A stretch of DNA of 41,071 nucleotides from Aquibacillus kalidii. Its GTDB lineage: Bacteria; Bacillota; Bacilli; Bacillales; Amphibacillaceae. The DNA is taken from contig NZ_JACLZI010000045.1 in assembly GCF_014280935.1 (NCBI RefSeq), positions 1 to 41,071 on the forward strand, written 5' to 3'. Below the pieces are notes generated by a model. The model ran no database searches. It saw only the letters and a list, made by a program, of their open reading frames with translations, and had not been told where the DNA came from. A program made the position numbers and the translations under genes. Of the stretch, positions 17,044 through 25,658 are shown one piece after another (position 1 is the first letter of the stretch; the number at the start of each line of letters is the position of its first letter).

Positions 17044-17874
17044 GTGAATATAGTAGAAGTTAGAGAAGCAGCCGAATTTATAACAAAACAAATAAGTACG
17101 CAACCAACAATTGGTTTGATTTTAGGATCTGGCTTAGGTGTATTAGCTGACCAAATTGAAAACCCAACTATTATTGAGTATAAAGGTATCCCACATTTTC
17201 CTGTTTCGACTGTAGAGGGGCATAAAGGACAACTTGTCATAGGTGAATTGGAAGGTAAAACAGTGATTGCGATGCAAGGTCGATTTCACTATTATGAAGG
17301 ATATAGCTTAAACCAAGTTACTTTCCCGGTACAAGTAATGAAGCTGATTGGAATTGATACTTTATTTGTCACCAATGCAGCTGGGGGAATTAATGAAAGC
17401 TATAACCCAGGGGATCTAATGCTAATAAAAGATCATATTAACAATATGGGTACAAACCCACTTATCGGACCAAATGATAATGATCTAGGACCGCGTTTCC
17501 CAGACATGTCTCAGGCCTATAATCACGCATTAATCTCATTTGCCAAAAAGTGTGCAGATGATTTATCTATTAACGTACAAGAGGGGGTATATGTAGGTAA
17601 TACTGGCCCTTCTTATGAAACTGGTGCAGAAATTAGAATGCTTCGTACACTAGGCGGTGACGCTGTGGGGATGTCGACTGTCCCAGAAGTGATCGTTGCT
17701 AACCATGTTGGTTTACGGGTGTTAGGAATATCTTGTATTTCGAATATGGCAGCAGGTATTTTAGATCAACCGCTATCTCATGATGAAGTAATGGAAACGA
17801 CGGAAAAGGTTCGAGAAGATTTTCTTCGTTTTGTAAAGCAATTGGTTAGAACGTTGCCGGCGCATAATAACTAA
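17044..17874 (+). CDS. punA: Purine nucleoside phosphorylase (PNP-I, guanosine/inosine type)
   Basis: A 276-residue enzyme that splits purine nucleosides with phosphate into base and ribose-1-phosphate, feeding deoB. Family motifs are LGSGLG at 27-32 (phosphate loop), GHKG at 59-62, RFHYYEGY at 80-87 and EVIVANHVG near the C-terminus. It resembles B. subtilis PupG, the trimeric mammalian-like type, not DeoD. The GTG at 17044 follows AGGGGG. A short gap of 27 bases leads to pdp. Confidence 0.95.
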   Translation: MNIVEVREAAEFITKQISTQPTIGLILGSGLGVLADQIENPTIIEYKGIPHFPVSTVEGHKGQLVIGELEGKTVIAMQGRFHYYEGYSLNQVTFPVQVMKLIGIDTLFVTNAAGGINESYNPGDLMLIKDHINNMGTNPLIGPNDNDLGPRFPDMSQAYNHALISFAKKCADDLSINVQEGVYVGNTGPSYETGAEIRMLRTLGGDAVGMSTVPEVIVANHVGLRVLGISCISNMAAGILDQPLSHDEVMETTEKVREDFLRFVKQLVRTLPAHNN

Positions 17875-17901
17875 ATAGTTAATGATTAAGGGTGAATATA
17901 G

Positions 17902-19203
17902 ATGAGAATGGTTGATATAATACACAAAAAACGAGAAGGTATCGAACTTTCGGAACAAGAGATACAATATTTTATTGAAGGTTACACAGAAGGTTCTATT
18001 CCTGATTATCAGGTTTCCGCACTTCTGATGGCAGTTTACTATAAAGGAATGTCTGAAACAGAAACTGCTATATTGACAAAAGCTATGGTTGAGTCAGGTG
18101 AAACGATTGATCTATCACCAATAAAGGGACATAAAGTTGATAAGCACTCGACTGGTGGAGTTGGAGATAAAACGACTTTTATTGTTGGTCCTTTAGTTGC
18201 TTCAGTAGGTGTTCCTGTAGCGAAAATGTCAGGGAGAGGTCTTGGTCATACAGGAGGAACTCTAGATAAACTAGAATCAATCCCGGGATTTTCCATTGAG
18301 ATTACCAAAGAAAAGTTTATCAAGCAAGTGAATGAGAAAAAACTTGCTGTTGCTGGCCAAACGGGAAATCTTGCACCTGCGGATAAAAAATTGTATGCAC
18401 TTAGAGATGTAACGGCAACGGTTGATTCTATACCTCTTATTGCTGGTTCTATTATGAGTAAAAAGCTAGCATCGGGTGCTGATAGTATCGTCTTAGATGT
18501 AAAGACTGGTACAGGAGCCTTTATGAAAACGATAGAGGATTCTGAATCACTAGCTAGAGAAATGGTTAACATTGGGAATAACCTAGGCCGTCAGACGATC
18601 GCTGTGATTAGTGACATGAACCAACCCTTAGGATATGAGGTTGGGAATGCAAATGAAGTACGTGAAGCGGTGGAGGTTCTTCAGGGCAAAAACATTTCCG
18701 ACTTACGAAATCTTGCTTTAGAACTTGCAGCCCATATGACGATTCTCGCCGAAGTATTTGATTCTTATGAAGAAGCTATCAGTACCCTAGAAAAGAACCT
18801 AGATAATGGAAAAGCTTTTGAAGTGTTTAAAACTTTTGTAGAAGCCCAAGGTGGAGATGTCTCCGTTATCGAAGATTTGTCAAAGTTACCAACTTCTCCT
18901 TACTACTTTGAGATAAAGGCGGAATCAGAGGGTTATGTTTCAGCCATTGATGCAGAAGCTATTGGAGTAGCAGCAATGTATTTAGGTGCTGGACGAGCAA
19001 CGAAGGAAGATGTAATAAACCATGGAGTTGGGATTAGCCTAAAGAAAAAAATAGGCGATCCAGTTTCAATAGGTGAGACATTAGTAGTTTTAAACAGTGA
19101 AACAGAAGTACCTCAAGATTCTATTAATAAGGTGAAAGAGGCCTATGAAATAACGAATAAGCCAGTAGAAAAGAAAACCTTAATATATAAAGTTATCAAG
19201 TGA
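17902..19203 (+). CDS. pdp: Pyrimidine-nucleoside phosphorylase
   Basis: A 433-residue enzyme of the thymidine/pyrimidine nucleoside phosphorylase family that phosphorolyses uridine and thymidine. KHSTGGVGD at 81-89 binds phosphate, and the family signature SGRGLGHTGGTLDKLE covers about residues 110-125. SKKLASGAD and KTGTGAFMK complete the active site. In B. subtilis pdp is at another locus with dra and nupC. Here it joins deoB-punA, as in several other bacilli. AAGGGTGA precedes the ATG. A clear terminator follows at 19214-19248. Confidence 0.95.
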   Translation: MRMVDIIHKKREGIELSEQEIQYFIEGYTEGSIPDYQVSALLMAVYYKGMSETETAILTKAMVESGETIDLSPIKGHKVDKHSTGGVGDKTTFIVGPLVASVGVPVAKMSGRGLGHTGGTLDKLESIPGFSIEITKEKFIKQVNEKKLAVAGQTGNLAPADKKLYALRDVTATVDSIPLIAGSIMSKKLASGADSIVLDVKTGTGAFMKTIEDSESLAREMVNIGNNLGRQTIAVISDMNQPLGYEVGNANEVREAVEVLQGKNISDLRNLALELAAHMTILAEVFDSYEEAISTLEKNLDNGKAFEVFKTFVEAQGGDVSVIEDLSKLPTSPYYFEIKAESEGYVSAIDAEAIGVAAMYLGAGRATKEDVINHGVGISLKKKIGDPVSIGETLVVLNSETEVPQDSINKVKEAYEITNKPVEKKTLIYKVIK

Positions 19204-19213
19204 AAATAGAGGG

Positions 19214-19248
19214 AAAATAACTCGGAGAAAAATCCGAGTTATTTTTTT
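19214..19248 (+). terminator. Intrinsic terminator of the deoB-punA-pdp operon
   Basis: AAAATAACTCGGA (19214-19226) pairs with TCCGAGTTATTTT (19233-19245) around a 6-base loop, with a T-run continuing to 19248. Confidence 0.9.
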
Positions 19249-19249
19249 G

Positions 19250-19278
19250 TTATAAAACCTTCAATTTATGGAAAATAT
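19250..19278 (+). promoter_or_regulatory. Candidate sigma-F promoter of dacF
   Basis: TTATA at 19250-19254 and GGAAAATAT at 19270-19278 are separated by 15 bases. They fit the sigma-F pattern (GHATR, then GGHRARHT) with one mismatch in each element. The position, 29 bases before the dacF start and just after a terminator, and the known sigma-F control of dacF in B. subtilis support it. Confidence 0.55.
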
Positions 19279-19307
19279 ATGAATACTAATGATTTGGAGG
19301 TATTGAC

Positions 19308-20519
19308 ATGAAAAAATATATTTTTCCGCTACTAACTTTGATCCTATTACTAACAACAATTAGTGTAGTTCCTATATATGCGGAAGAGAGCAACAATGAT
19401 AAGGCATCAGATAAATCAGAAAAAAATGAAACAGCTAATGTAAATCTAGCAGAGAATTCAAAAACTGCTATATTACTGGAACGTGATACTGGAAAAATTT
19501 TGTTTGAGAAAAACGCTCATGAACAATTACCCCCAGCAAGTATGACTAAGATCATGACTCTTTTGTTAATAATGGAGGCATTAGAGGACGGCAAAATCAA
19601 ATTAGATGAAAAAGTAAGAGTGAGTGAATATGCAGCATCAATGGGAGGGTCACAAATCTTTCTGGAAGAAAATGAAGAGATGACTGTTAATGACTTACTA
19701 AAAGGGGTAGCCGTCGCATCTGGAAATGATGCCAGCGTTGCACTTGCTGAACGTATTGCCGGCAGTGAAAAGAACTTTGTAAGTATGATGAACGAAAAGG
19801 CTAAAGAATTAGGCTTGGAAAATACGAGGTTCCAAAATCCAACTGGGTTACCTGCAAAAAATCACTTTAGTACGGCCTATGATATGGCGATAATGGCAAA
19901 AGAGTTATTAAAATATAAGAAAATTACCGATTATACGAGTATCTATGAAGATTATTTAAGAAAAGGTACAGACGATGAGTTTTGGTTAGTCAATACGAAT
20001 AAGTTAGTAAAATACTACGACGGTGTTGACGGCCTGAAAACAGGTTATACATCTGAAGCAAAATATTGCCTAACGGCTACTGCTAAAAAAGACAATATGA
20101 GAACAATTGCTGTTGTCATGGGTGCAGAGACGACAAAAAAGAGGAATAGTGACGTAACAGAGATGCTAGACTACGCTTTTTCACAATATGATACAAAGCA
20201 GTTATTTAAGGCAGGTCAACCTGTGTCGAAGCTCAATATGGTAAAAGCGGATAAAGGAGATGTAGACATTGTTACCGGAGAATCCGTATCCGTTGTTTTT
20301 GAAAAAGGAGATAAATTGGAAGGCGTAGAAACAAAGGTTTCTGTAAATAACGATATTGATTTACCGTTAACTAAGGGAGATAAAGTCGGTAAATTAGAAG
20401 TATCAAAAGATGGAAAAACTCTTTCTGAAACACCATTGGTTGTCAAGGAATCAGTTGGAAAGGCAAATGTATGGCAATTGTTCAAACGATCGTTTCATGA
20501 GTTGATTTTGAAGGAGTAA
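19308..20519 (+). CDS. dacF: D-alanyl-D-alanine carboxypeptidase DacF
   Basis: A 403-residue penicillin-binding protein with a signal peptide (about residues 1-25). A K/E/N/D-rich linker (27-48) leads to a serine-DD-peptidase domain with S78-x-x-K81, S138-G-N140 and K244-T-G246, then a beta-rich C-terminal domain with a basic amphipathic membrane anchor at the end (LFKRSFHELILKE). It trims the last D-Ala from peptidoglycan stems in the forespore and helps set cortex crosslinking with DacB. GGAGG precedes the ATG. It lies just upstream of spoIIAA, and read-through from a dacF promoter into spoIIA is known in B. subtilis. Confidence 0.95.
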   Translation: MKKYIFPLLTLILLLTTISVVPIYAEESNNDKASDKSEKNETANVNLAENSKTAILLERDTGKILFEKNAHEQLPPASMTKIMTLLLIMEALEDGKIKLDEKVRVSEYAASMGGSQIFLEENEEMTVNDLLKGVAVASGNDASVALAERIAGSEKNFVSMMNEKAKELGLENTRFQNPTGLPAKNHFSTAYDMAIMAKELLKYKKITDYTSIYEDYLRKGTDDEFWLVNTNKLVKYYDGVDGLKTGYTSEAKYCLTATAKKDNMRTIAVVMGAETTKKRNSDVTEMLDYAFSQYDTKQLFKAGQPVSKLNMVKADKGDVDIVTGESVSVVFEKGDKLEGVETKVSVNNDIDLPLTKGDKVGKLEVSKDGKTLSETPLVVKESVGKANVWQLFKRSFHELILKE

Positions 20520-20562
20520 ATTGCAAACTTTCTTCGAATTACCACTTCTTTTGTCGAGTTGA

Positions 20563-20589
20563 AGGAATTTGATAAGTCGATACAGAAAA
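20563..20589 (+). promoter_or_regulatory. Candidate sigma-H promoter of the spoIIA operon
   Basis: AGGAATTT at 20563-20570 fits the sigma-H -35 pattern (AGGAWWW). GAAAA at 20585-20589 lies at the right distance for the -10 pattern (GAATW), with one mismatch. It is 37 bases before the spoIIAA start. The spoIIA operon is sigma-H dependent in B. subtilis. Confidence 0.55.
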
Positions 20590-20625
20590 AGATTTACTAC
20601 AGAAACATTAAGGAGGAATTCAGTA

Positions 20626-20979
20626 GTGAGTCTTTCTGTAAAACTTACAACGAAAGAAAATGTATTATTGGTTCGTTTAACTGGCGAGCTAGATCACCAT
20701 GCAGCTGAGAATCTAAAGAAAGAATGGCAATTGTCTATGAGAGAAAACAATGTACAACATGTCATATTAAATTTAGAAAACCTATCGTTTATGGATAGCT
20801 CAGGATTAGGTGTCATATTAGGAAGATACAAGGAAGTAAAACAAGCTGGCGGTGAGATGGTTGTTTGCTCAATATCTCCAGCAGTAAAACGACTTTTTGA
20901 TATGTCAGGATTATTTAAAATTATCCGACTTGAAGAAAGTGAAGAGTTTGCCCTATTAAGCTTGGGGGTGGCTTCATGA
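20626..20979 (+). CDS. spoIIAA: Anti-sigma F factor antagonist SpoIIAA
   Basis: A 117-residue STAS-domain protein. S58 in MDSSGLG is at the position phosphorylated by SpoIIAB. The unphosphorylated form binds SpoIIAB and frees sigma-F in the forespore. The GTG at 20626 follows AAGGAGG with 9 bases spacing and gives exactly the B. subtilis length. A longer frame starting with TTG at 20569 overlaps the promoter and is rejected. Its stop overlaps the spoIIAB start (ATGA). Confidence 0.97.
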   Translation: MSLSVKLTTKENVLLVRLTGELDHHAAENLKKEWQLSMRENNVQHVILNLENLSFMDSSGLGVILGRYKEVKQAGGEMVVCSISPAVKRLFDMSGLFKIIRLEESEEFALLSLGVAS

Positions 20980-21416
20980 AGAATACGATGAATTTAGAAT
21001 TTTCAAGTGTTAGTTCCAATGAATCATTTGCCAGAGTTACTGTAGCAGCTTTTGTATCACAGCTTGATCCCACTATGGACGAGTTAACAGAAATTAAAAC
21101 AGTAGTATCCGAAGCTGTAACAAATTCAATCATTCATGGATATAACAATAGGAAAGATGAAAAGATCTATATTTCCTGTACATTAGACGATGATGTAGTA
21201 GAAATGGAAATCCGGGATTATGGAATTGGTATTGAAAATATCGACGAAGCGATCCAACCATTGTACACATCAAAACCTGAACTTGAAAGGTCTGGAATGG
21301 GTTTTACCATCATGGAAAACTTTATGGATAAAGTAGAAATTAAATCACATCCCGATGAAGGAACAACGGTTAGATTGATCAAACATTTTAAGAAGAGTAA
21401 AACCTTATGCAATTAA
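20976..21416 (+). CDS. spoIIAB: Anti-sigma F factor and serine kinase SpoIIAB
   Basis: A 146-residue GHKL-type ATPase. [12 protein letters not shown] (about 45-56) is the N box with E46 and N50, then the G1 motif RDYGIGI and the G2 region [10 protein letters not shown]. It holds sigma-F inactive and phosphorylates SpoIIAA. It overlaps spoIIAA by 4 bases and is followed by sigF within 10 bases, the conserved tricistronic arrangement. Confidence 0.97.
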   Translation: MKNTMNLEFSSVSSNESFARVTVAAFVSQLDPTMDELTEIKTVVSEAVTNSIIHGYNNRKDEKIYISCTLDDDVVEMEIRDYGIGIENIDEAIQPLYTSKPELERSGMGFTIMENFMDKVEIKSHPDEGTTVRLIKHFKKSKTLCN

Positions 21417-21426
21417 GGGGATGCCT

Positions 21427-22182
21427 ATGGAAATTGAATTGAAAAAAAATCAAAAGGATGAACAGCTGACTGATGCTGAAGTAAAGCAGTACATCAAGCA
21501 AAGTCAACAAGGAGACCAATCTGCTAGAGACATTTTGGTCGAAAAGAACGTTCGTTTAGTTTGGTCAGTTGTTCAACGCTTTATTAATCGGGGGTATGAC
21601 CCTGATGATTTATTCCAAATCGGGTGTATTGGTTTATTAAAGTCGATAGATAAGTTTGATCTATCTTATGATGTAAGGTTTTCTACTTATGCTGTTCCAA
21701 TGATAATTGGGGAAATTCAGCGTTTTATTCGTGATGATGGTAGCGTAAAAGTAAGCAGATCCCTGAAAGAAGTGGGAAACAAAATTAGAAGAAAGAAAGA
21801 TGAATTGACGAAAGAAATGGGCAGATCTCCAACAGTAAACGAAATTGCCCTAGCACTTGAATTGAGCCCTGAAGACGTTGTTCATGCACAGGAAGCATCT
21901 AAATCTCCACATTCCATCCATGAAACAGTATATGAGAATGATGGAGATCCTATTACACTTTTAGATCAGATTGCAGATCAAGATACAAAATGGTTCGATA
22001 AAATCGCCTTGCAAGAGGCTATAAGAGTACTTGATGAGAGAGAGCGATTAATCGTTTATCTCAGATATTATAAAGACAAAACACAGTCTGAAGTAGCTGA
22101 GCGATTAGGTATTTCTCAAGTTCAGGTTTCGAGACTGGAAAAACGTATATTAGAATTTATCAAAGATCAAATTGCACAATAA
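21427..22182 (+). CDS. sigF: RNA polymerase sigma factor SigF
   Basis: A 251-residue sigma-70-family factor, the first forespore-specific sigma. Region 2 (VRLVWSVVQRF to EIQRFIRDDG), region 3 (VSRSLKEVGNKIRRKK) and region 4 (SEVAERLGISQVQVSRLEKRIL, helix-turn-helix) are all present. The ATG at 21427 is preferred over the ATG at 21421, which directly abuts AAGGGG; 21427 gives 6 bases spacing. A perfect 21-bp terminator stem begins at the stop codon. Confidence 0.97.
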   Translation: MEIELKKNQKDEQLTDAEVKQYIKQSQQGDQSARDILVEKNVRLVWSVVQRFINRGYDPDDLFQIGCIGLLKSIDKFDLSYDVRFSTYAVPMIIGEIQRFIRDDGSVKVSRSLKEVGNKIRRKKDELTKEMGRSPTVNEIALALELSPEDVVHAQEASKSPHSIHETVYENDGDPITLLDQIADQDTKWFDKIALQEAIRVLDERERLIVYLRYYKDKTQSEVAERLGISQVQVSRLEKRILEFIKDQIAQ

Positions 22183-22225
22183 AGAAATCCCCCAACACAT
22201 GCTCGTGTTGGGGGATTTCTTTATT
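22178..22225 (+). terminator. Perfect 21-bp terminator after sigF
   Basis: Arms 22178-22198 and 22205-22225 are perfectly complementary around a 6-base loop, with a CCCCC/GGGGG core and a T-rich 3' arm. The left arm contains the sigF stop codon. It separates the spoIIA operon from spoVA. Confidence 0.88.
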
Positions 22226-22274
22226 GTAAAACAATTTTGAAAATGAATTAGAGACCATTCTAATGGGCAAGAAT

Positions 22275-22304
22275 GTATGAATAACCTAGCGTTTACGCAT
22301 ACTA
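22275..22304 (+). promoter_or_regulatory. Sigma-G promoter of the spoVA operon
   Basis: GTATG at 22275-22279, an 18-base spacer, and CATACTA at 22298-22304 match the sigma-G pattern GHATR-N18-CATXHTA in every position. The spoVAA start is 34 bases downstream. spoVA is sigma-G dependent in B. subtilis, so context agrees. Confidence 0.82.
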
Positions 22305-22338
22305 ACGTACAGTGATTTCCATAAAAGGAGGAAATATA

Positions 22339-22959
22339 ATGGGGGGAATAATTTATCTACGTTTAAAAAAACAACTTTCCGTTCGCCCTAACGCGGAGTT
22401 AAAAGTAAAGGATATTGCATATATTTCCGGGCCTGAACCTTTAGTCAATAAGGTGAAAAATACATTTGTCTATCAAATAACAGAATCTGATCAAACAGTA
22501 TCTGTTATAGATGGATTTGTTGTAGTGGACCAATTAATTAATAAATTCCAAGACTTGGATATACAACACATTGGTCCTAATCAAATAATTGTCCATATAG
22601 CAAAACAAAAAAAGCGTCCCTCAGTTATATTAGTTGCCTTTATATGGGTGTTGTTGTTCATTGGATCGGCTATGGCCATCATGAATTTTCATTATGATGT
22701 AAGTATGGAGGAAGTTCAAGAAAAACTACATTATATGTTGACAGGTAAAAAGAAATCAAATCCTTTATGGATGCAAATTCCCTATTCCTTTGGGTTAGGT
22801 ATAGGAATGATTTTATTCTTTAATCACTTATTCAAGAAACGCTTTAATGAGGAGCCTAGTCCTTTAGAGGTTGAAATTTTTAAATACCAACAAGACCTTG
22901 ATGCTTATGTTACAGACAAAGAAAATATGTTGAATAGTTTACATGATACCAATAAGTAG
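22339..22959 (+). CDS. spoVAA: Stage V sporulation protein AA
   Basis: A 206-residue forespore membrane protein. An N-terminal soluble domain (about 1-95) is followed by two membrane segments (about 97-117 and 150-166) and a charged tail, as in SpoVAA. The spoVA proteins take up Ca-dipicolinate into the forespore and help release it in germination. The ATG at 22339 follows AAAGGAGG with 7 bases spacing; the upstream in-frame start at 22312 has none. It overlaps spoVAB by 17 bases. Confidence 0.92.
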   Translation: MGGIIYLRLKKQLSVRPNAELKVKDIAYISGPEPLVNKVKNTFVYQITESDQTVSVIDGFVVVDQLINKFQDLDIQHIGPNQIIVHIAKQKKRPSVILVAFIWVLLFIGSAMAIMNFHYDVSMEEVQEKLHYMLTGKKKSNPLWMQIPYSFGLGIGMILFFNHLFKKRFNEEPSPLEVEIFKYQQDLDAYVTDKENMLNSLHDTNK

Positions 22960-23365
22960 TTTACTTGAAGCATTAGTGGGATTTGCATCAGGTTTGCTTG
23001 TTGGTACCGGTTTTGTAGCATTTCTTACTGTTCTAGGTATTATCCCTAGGCTGATTCAACTTAGTAAGACTATCTCTTATGTTAAACCATACGAAGCGAG
23101 TGTGATTATTGGCGTCTTGTTCGGGACATACCTTTCCTTTGCAGATGTTACATTCCACATATCCACTATATTTGTCATAATCTGGGGCTCTTTTCATGGG
23201 GTATTTATAGGGATGTTAGCAGCAGCATTAACTGAGGTACTAAATGTATTTCCTCTTCTTACGAAAAGGATAGGAATGGATAACCATATCATTTGGTTGT
23301 TAATGGCAATTGTGTTCGGTAAAATTTGTGGTTCATTATTTCAGTGGGTCATTTTTGTCCGCTAA
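22943..23365 (+). CDS. spoVAB: Stage V sporulation protein AB
   Basis: A 140-residue integral membrane protein with about four hydrophobic segments, matching SpoVAB in length and pattern (GFASGLLVGTGFVAF, IPRLIQLSKT, then KRIGMDNHI near the end). It overlaps the end of spoVAA and so is probably translationally coupled. In B. subtilis spoVAC follows directly; here the next gene is spoVAEa, 72 bases on. Confidence 0.93.
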   Translation: MIPISSLLEALVGFASGLLVGTGFVAFLTVLGIIPRLIQLSKTISYVKPYEASVIIGVLFGTYLSFADVTFHISTIFVIIWGSFHGVFIGMLAAALTEVLNVFPLLTKRIGMDNHIIWLLMAIVFGKICGSLFQWVIFVR

Positions 23366-23437
23366 TTGTTGTCTATAAGTAATTATGGACTTCATAAGTT
23401 TACCAATAAGTTGTATAGATTTGAAAGGGTAGATTTT

Positions 23438-24004
23438 ATGTCAAAGAAAAAAAAGGTCATTGTTATAACAGACGGGGATGAATATGCAAGGAAAACAATT
23501 AACTTCTTAGCAGGTGAAATAGGAGGGACATCTTTATCCTTTTTGTCAGATAATCCAACTCATGTATCACCAGAAGAAGTAAAAAAAGCTATCCAGAATG
23601 CGACATCAGAACCGGTTTACGTGTTAGTTGATGATGCTGGTACACAGGGGATTGGTTCTGGTGAAAAGATTCTAATATCGTTAGCTGAGGACCCTGAAGT
23701 TGAGATTCTAGGTGCTATTGCAGTTGCCGCTCACACAAAGAATTTGGAATGGTCTCGATTTACAGTAGCGATTGACAACCAGGGAGAATTAATTGCCAAC
23801 GGAGTGGATAAACAAGGTATCCCAATCCCGGAAGTTGGCAGAATTAACGGGGACACCGTGTATGCTTTAGATCAATTAGATTTACCAATTGTGGTTGCGA
23901 TAGGTGATATCGGCAAAATGTATGGGAGAGATGATATTAAGAAAGGATCTCCTATTACGAGACAAGCAATAGAAATGATTTTAGAGAGAGGTGATCAAGG
24001 GTGA
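23438..24004 (+). CDS. spoVAEA: Stage V sporulation protein AE, soluble subunit (SpoVAEa)
   Basis: A 188-residue soluble protein beginning MSKKKKVIVITDGDEYA, with DDAGTQGIGSGE (about 68-79) and AVAAHTKN, as in SpoVAEa. The start at 23438 follows GAAAGGGT; the longer frame from 23366 begins immediately after spoVAB with no ribosome site. Its expected upstream partners spoVAC, spoVAD and spoVAEb are missing at this locus. The stop overlaps the GTG start of spoVAF by 4 bases. Confidence 0.9.
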   Translation: MSKKKKVIVITDGDEYARKTINFLAGEIGGTSLSFLSDNPTHVSPEEVKKAIQNATSEPVYVLVDDAGTQGIGSGEKILISLAEDPEVEILGAIAVAAHTKNLEWSRFTVAIDNQGELIANGVDKQGIPIPEVGRINGDTVYALDQLDLPIVVAIGDIGKMYGRDDIKKGSPITRQAIEMILERGDQG

Positions 24005-25470
24005 AGAAGAAAAAGATAAAACAGCCTATCTCAACGAAAATAAAAGAGAATCAGGAATTTATGAAAACAAAGTTAGGGGTTGGAACCTCATTTGATGTTG
24101 GATTTAGAGAGTTAACGATATTGAATAAGGGCGTGCAACTATACTACTTAACTGGTCTTTGTGATACTGCCATAATCGTTCAATTATTAAGGAATATAGT
24201 ATCGCTAAATGATAAAGAAAAGACATCCTATAAAGTGGCGGAAAAGATAGAAGGTGAACTAATACATCAACAAGTAACAAAAGTGAAAACAATGGATGAA
24301 GGTGTAGATCAGCTTTTATCTGGCTTGATCGTTATTTTCATCGAAGGGGAAGAAGAAGCTTTAGTAGTTGACGTTAGGAGTTATCCTGGTCGTAGTCCTA
24401 AAGAACCAGACACGGAAAAGGTAGTTCGTGGTTCGCGGGATGGCTATACAGAAAATATTATAGAAAATACAGCGCTAACTAGAAGAAGAGTAAGAGATGA
24501 AAGACTTCGTCATGAAATAATTCAAGTAGGGGAAAGATCAAAAACAGATATTTGTATATCCTATTTGCAGGATGTTGCTGACCCGGGTCTTTTGGATGTG
24601 ATCAAGAATGAGTTAAAGAATATTGAAATTGATGGCATATCCATGGCTGATAAAACGGTTGAAGAATACTTAGTCAAACAAGGGATTAGCCCCTTTCCAC
24701 TTGTAAGGTATACAGAGCGACCCGATGTTGCATCCAGCCACTTGTTTGAAGGTCATATTTTAGTTATGGTTGATACTTCCCCAAGTATGATCATAATGCC
24801 AACGACCTATTTTCATCATGTTCAGCATGCTGAGGAGTATCGGGAATCGCCAACAGTTGGTACGTTCATAAGATGGGTAAGATTTATCGGGATTTTTGCC
24901 TCTATTTTTTTATTGCCAATGTGGCTACTAATGGTAATGCAACCTGAATTACTACCAGAAAAGCTGCAGTTTATCGGACCTAATGAGGTTGGAAATATCC
25001 CGATAGTGTTCCAATTACTAGCTGCCGATATTGGTATTGAGTTTTTAAGGATGGCTGCAATTCATACGCCTACCCCACTTTCTACAGCGATGGGTTTAAT
25101 AGCCGCTGTTTTAATTGGCCAAATTGCAATTGACGTTGGATTGTTTAGTGCAGAGGTTATTCTTTATGTGGCGATTAGCGCAATAGGTTCGTTTGCAACG
25201 CCTAGTTATGAATTAAGTATTGCAAATAAAATTAGTCGTGTGATACTAATTATTGTTACCTCGTTATTTGGATTGAAAGGTATGGTAATCGGGTTCACGT
25301 TGTATGTTTTATTGTTGGTACTAACAAGATCTATGAATACACCTTATTTATGGCCGTTCATTCCTTTTAACGGGAAGGCTATGGTTCAAATATTATTCAG
25401 GGTATCCGTTCCGTTAACGAAATCTCGTCCAAGTATCGTTCACCCACGAAATAATAATCGACAGCCATAA
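24001..25470 (+). CDS. spoVAF: Stage V sporulation protein AF (GerA-subunit-like)
   Basis: A 489-residue protein with a large hydrophilic N-terminal half and a C-terminal half of about five membrane segments. It resembles the A subunits of germinant receptors (GerAA family) and B. subtilis SpoVAF, which has nearly the same length. PLSTAMGLIAAVLIGQIAIDVG and FATPSYELS are typical of the group. It acts in the spore inner membrane, with recent work placing SpoVAF with a partner in ion release during germination. The GTG at 24001 is coupled to spoVAEa. A large hairpin follows. Confidence 0.92.
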   Translation: MKKKKIKQPISTKIKENQEFMKTKLGVGTSFDVGFRELTILNKGVQLYYLTGLCDTAIIVQLLRNIVSLNDKEKTSYKVAEKIEGELIHQQVTKVKTMDEGVDQLLSGLIVIFIEGEEEALVVDVRSYPGRSPKEPDTEKVVRGSRDGYTENIIENTALTRRRVRDERLRHEIIQVGERSKTDICISYLQDVADPGLLDVIKNELKNIEIDGISMADKTVEEYLVKQGISPFPLVRYTERPDVASSHLFEGHILVMVDTSPSMIIMPTTYFHHVQHAEEYRESPTVGTFIRWVRFIGIFASIFLLPMWLLMVMQPELLPEKLQFIGPNEVGNIPIVFQLLAADIGIEFLRMAAIHTPTPLSTAMGLIAAVLIGQIAIDVGLFSAEVILYVAISAIGSFATPSYELSIANKISRVILIIVTSLFGLKGMVIGFTLYVLLLVLTRSMNTPYLWPFIPFNGKAMVQILFRVSVPLTKSRPSIVHPRNNNRQP

Positions 25471-25559
25471 ACAAAAAGTTGAACAGAATCACTTGTTATG
25501 GTAAATTGGTAAAAAAGCCTTATATAAGTGATTTTGGGAAGAATTTTTTATGAAATAAT

Positions 25560-25620
25560 CCCTTGTCCCATCATTCGATTTTGAAAGAAAATCGTTAATG
25601 GTGATAAGGGGTTTTTGTTT
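25560..25620 (+). terminator. Large hairpin terminator of the spoVA operon, upstream of lysA
   Basis: The segment 25560-25582 (CCCTTGTCCCATC...) pairs imperfectly with 25588-25611 (...GATAAGGGG) around GAAAG, and is followed by TTTTTGTTT. It could also act as a lysA leader attenuator. No lysine riboswitch core was recognised. Confidence 0.75.
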
Positions 25621-25658
25621 GTAAAGGCTGTTCAAGGAATAAATGGAGGTGCTAAGAA

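Noticed and set aside
23366-23437. Remnant of spoVAEb or spoVAD
   Set aside because: Translation of the 72 bases shows no recognisable spoVA motif.
25471-25658. Lysine riboswitch upstream of lysA
   Set aside because: Only a single large hairpin with a T-run is present; the multi-helix lysine riboswitch core was not recognised.
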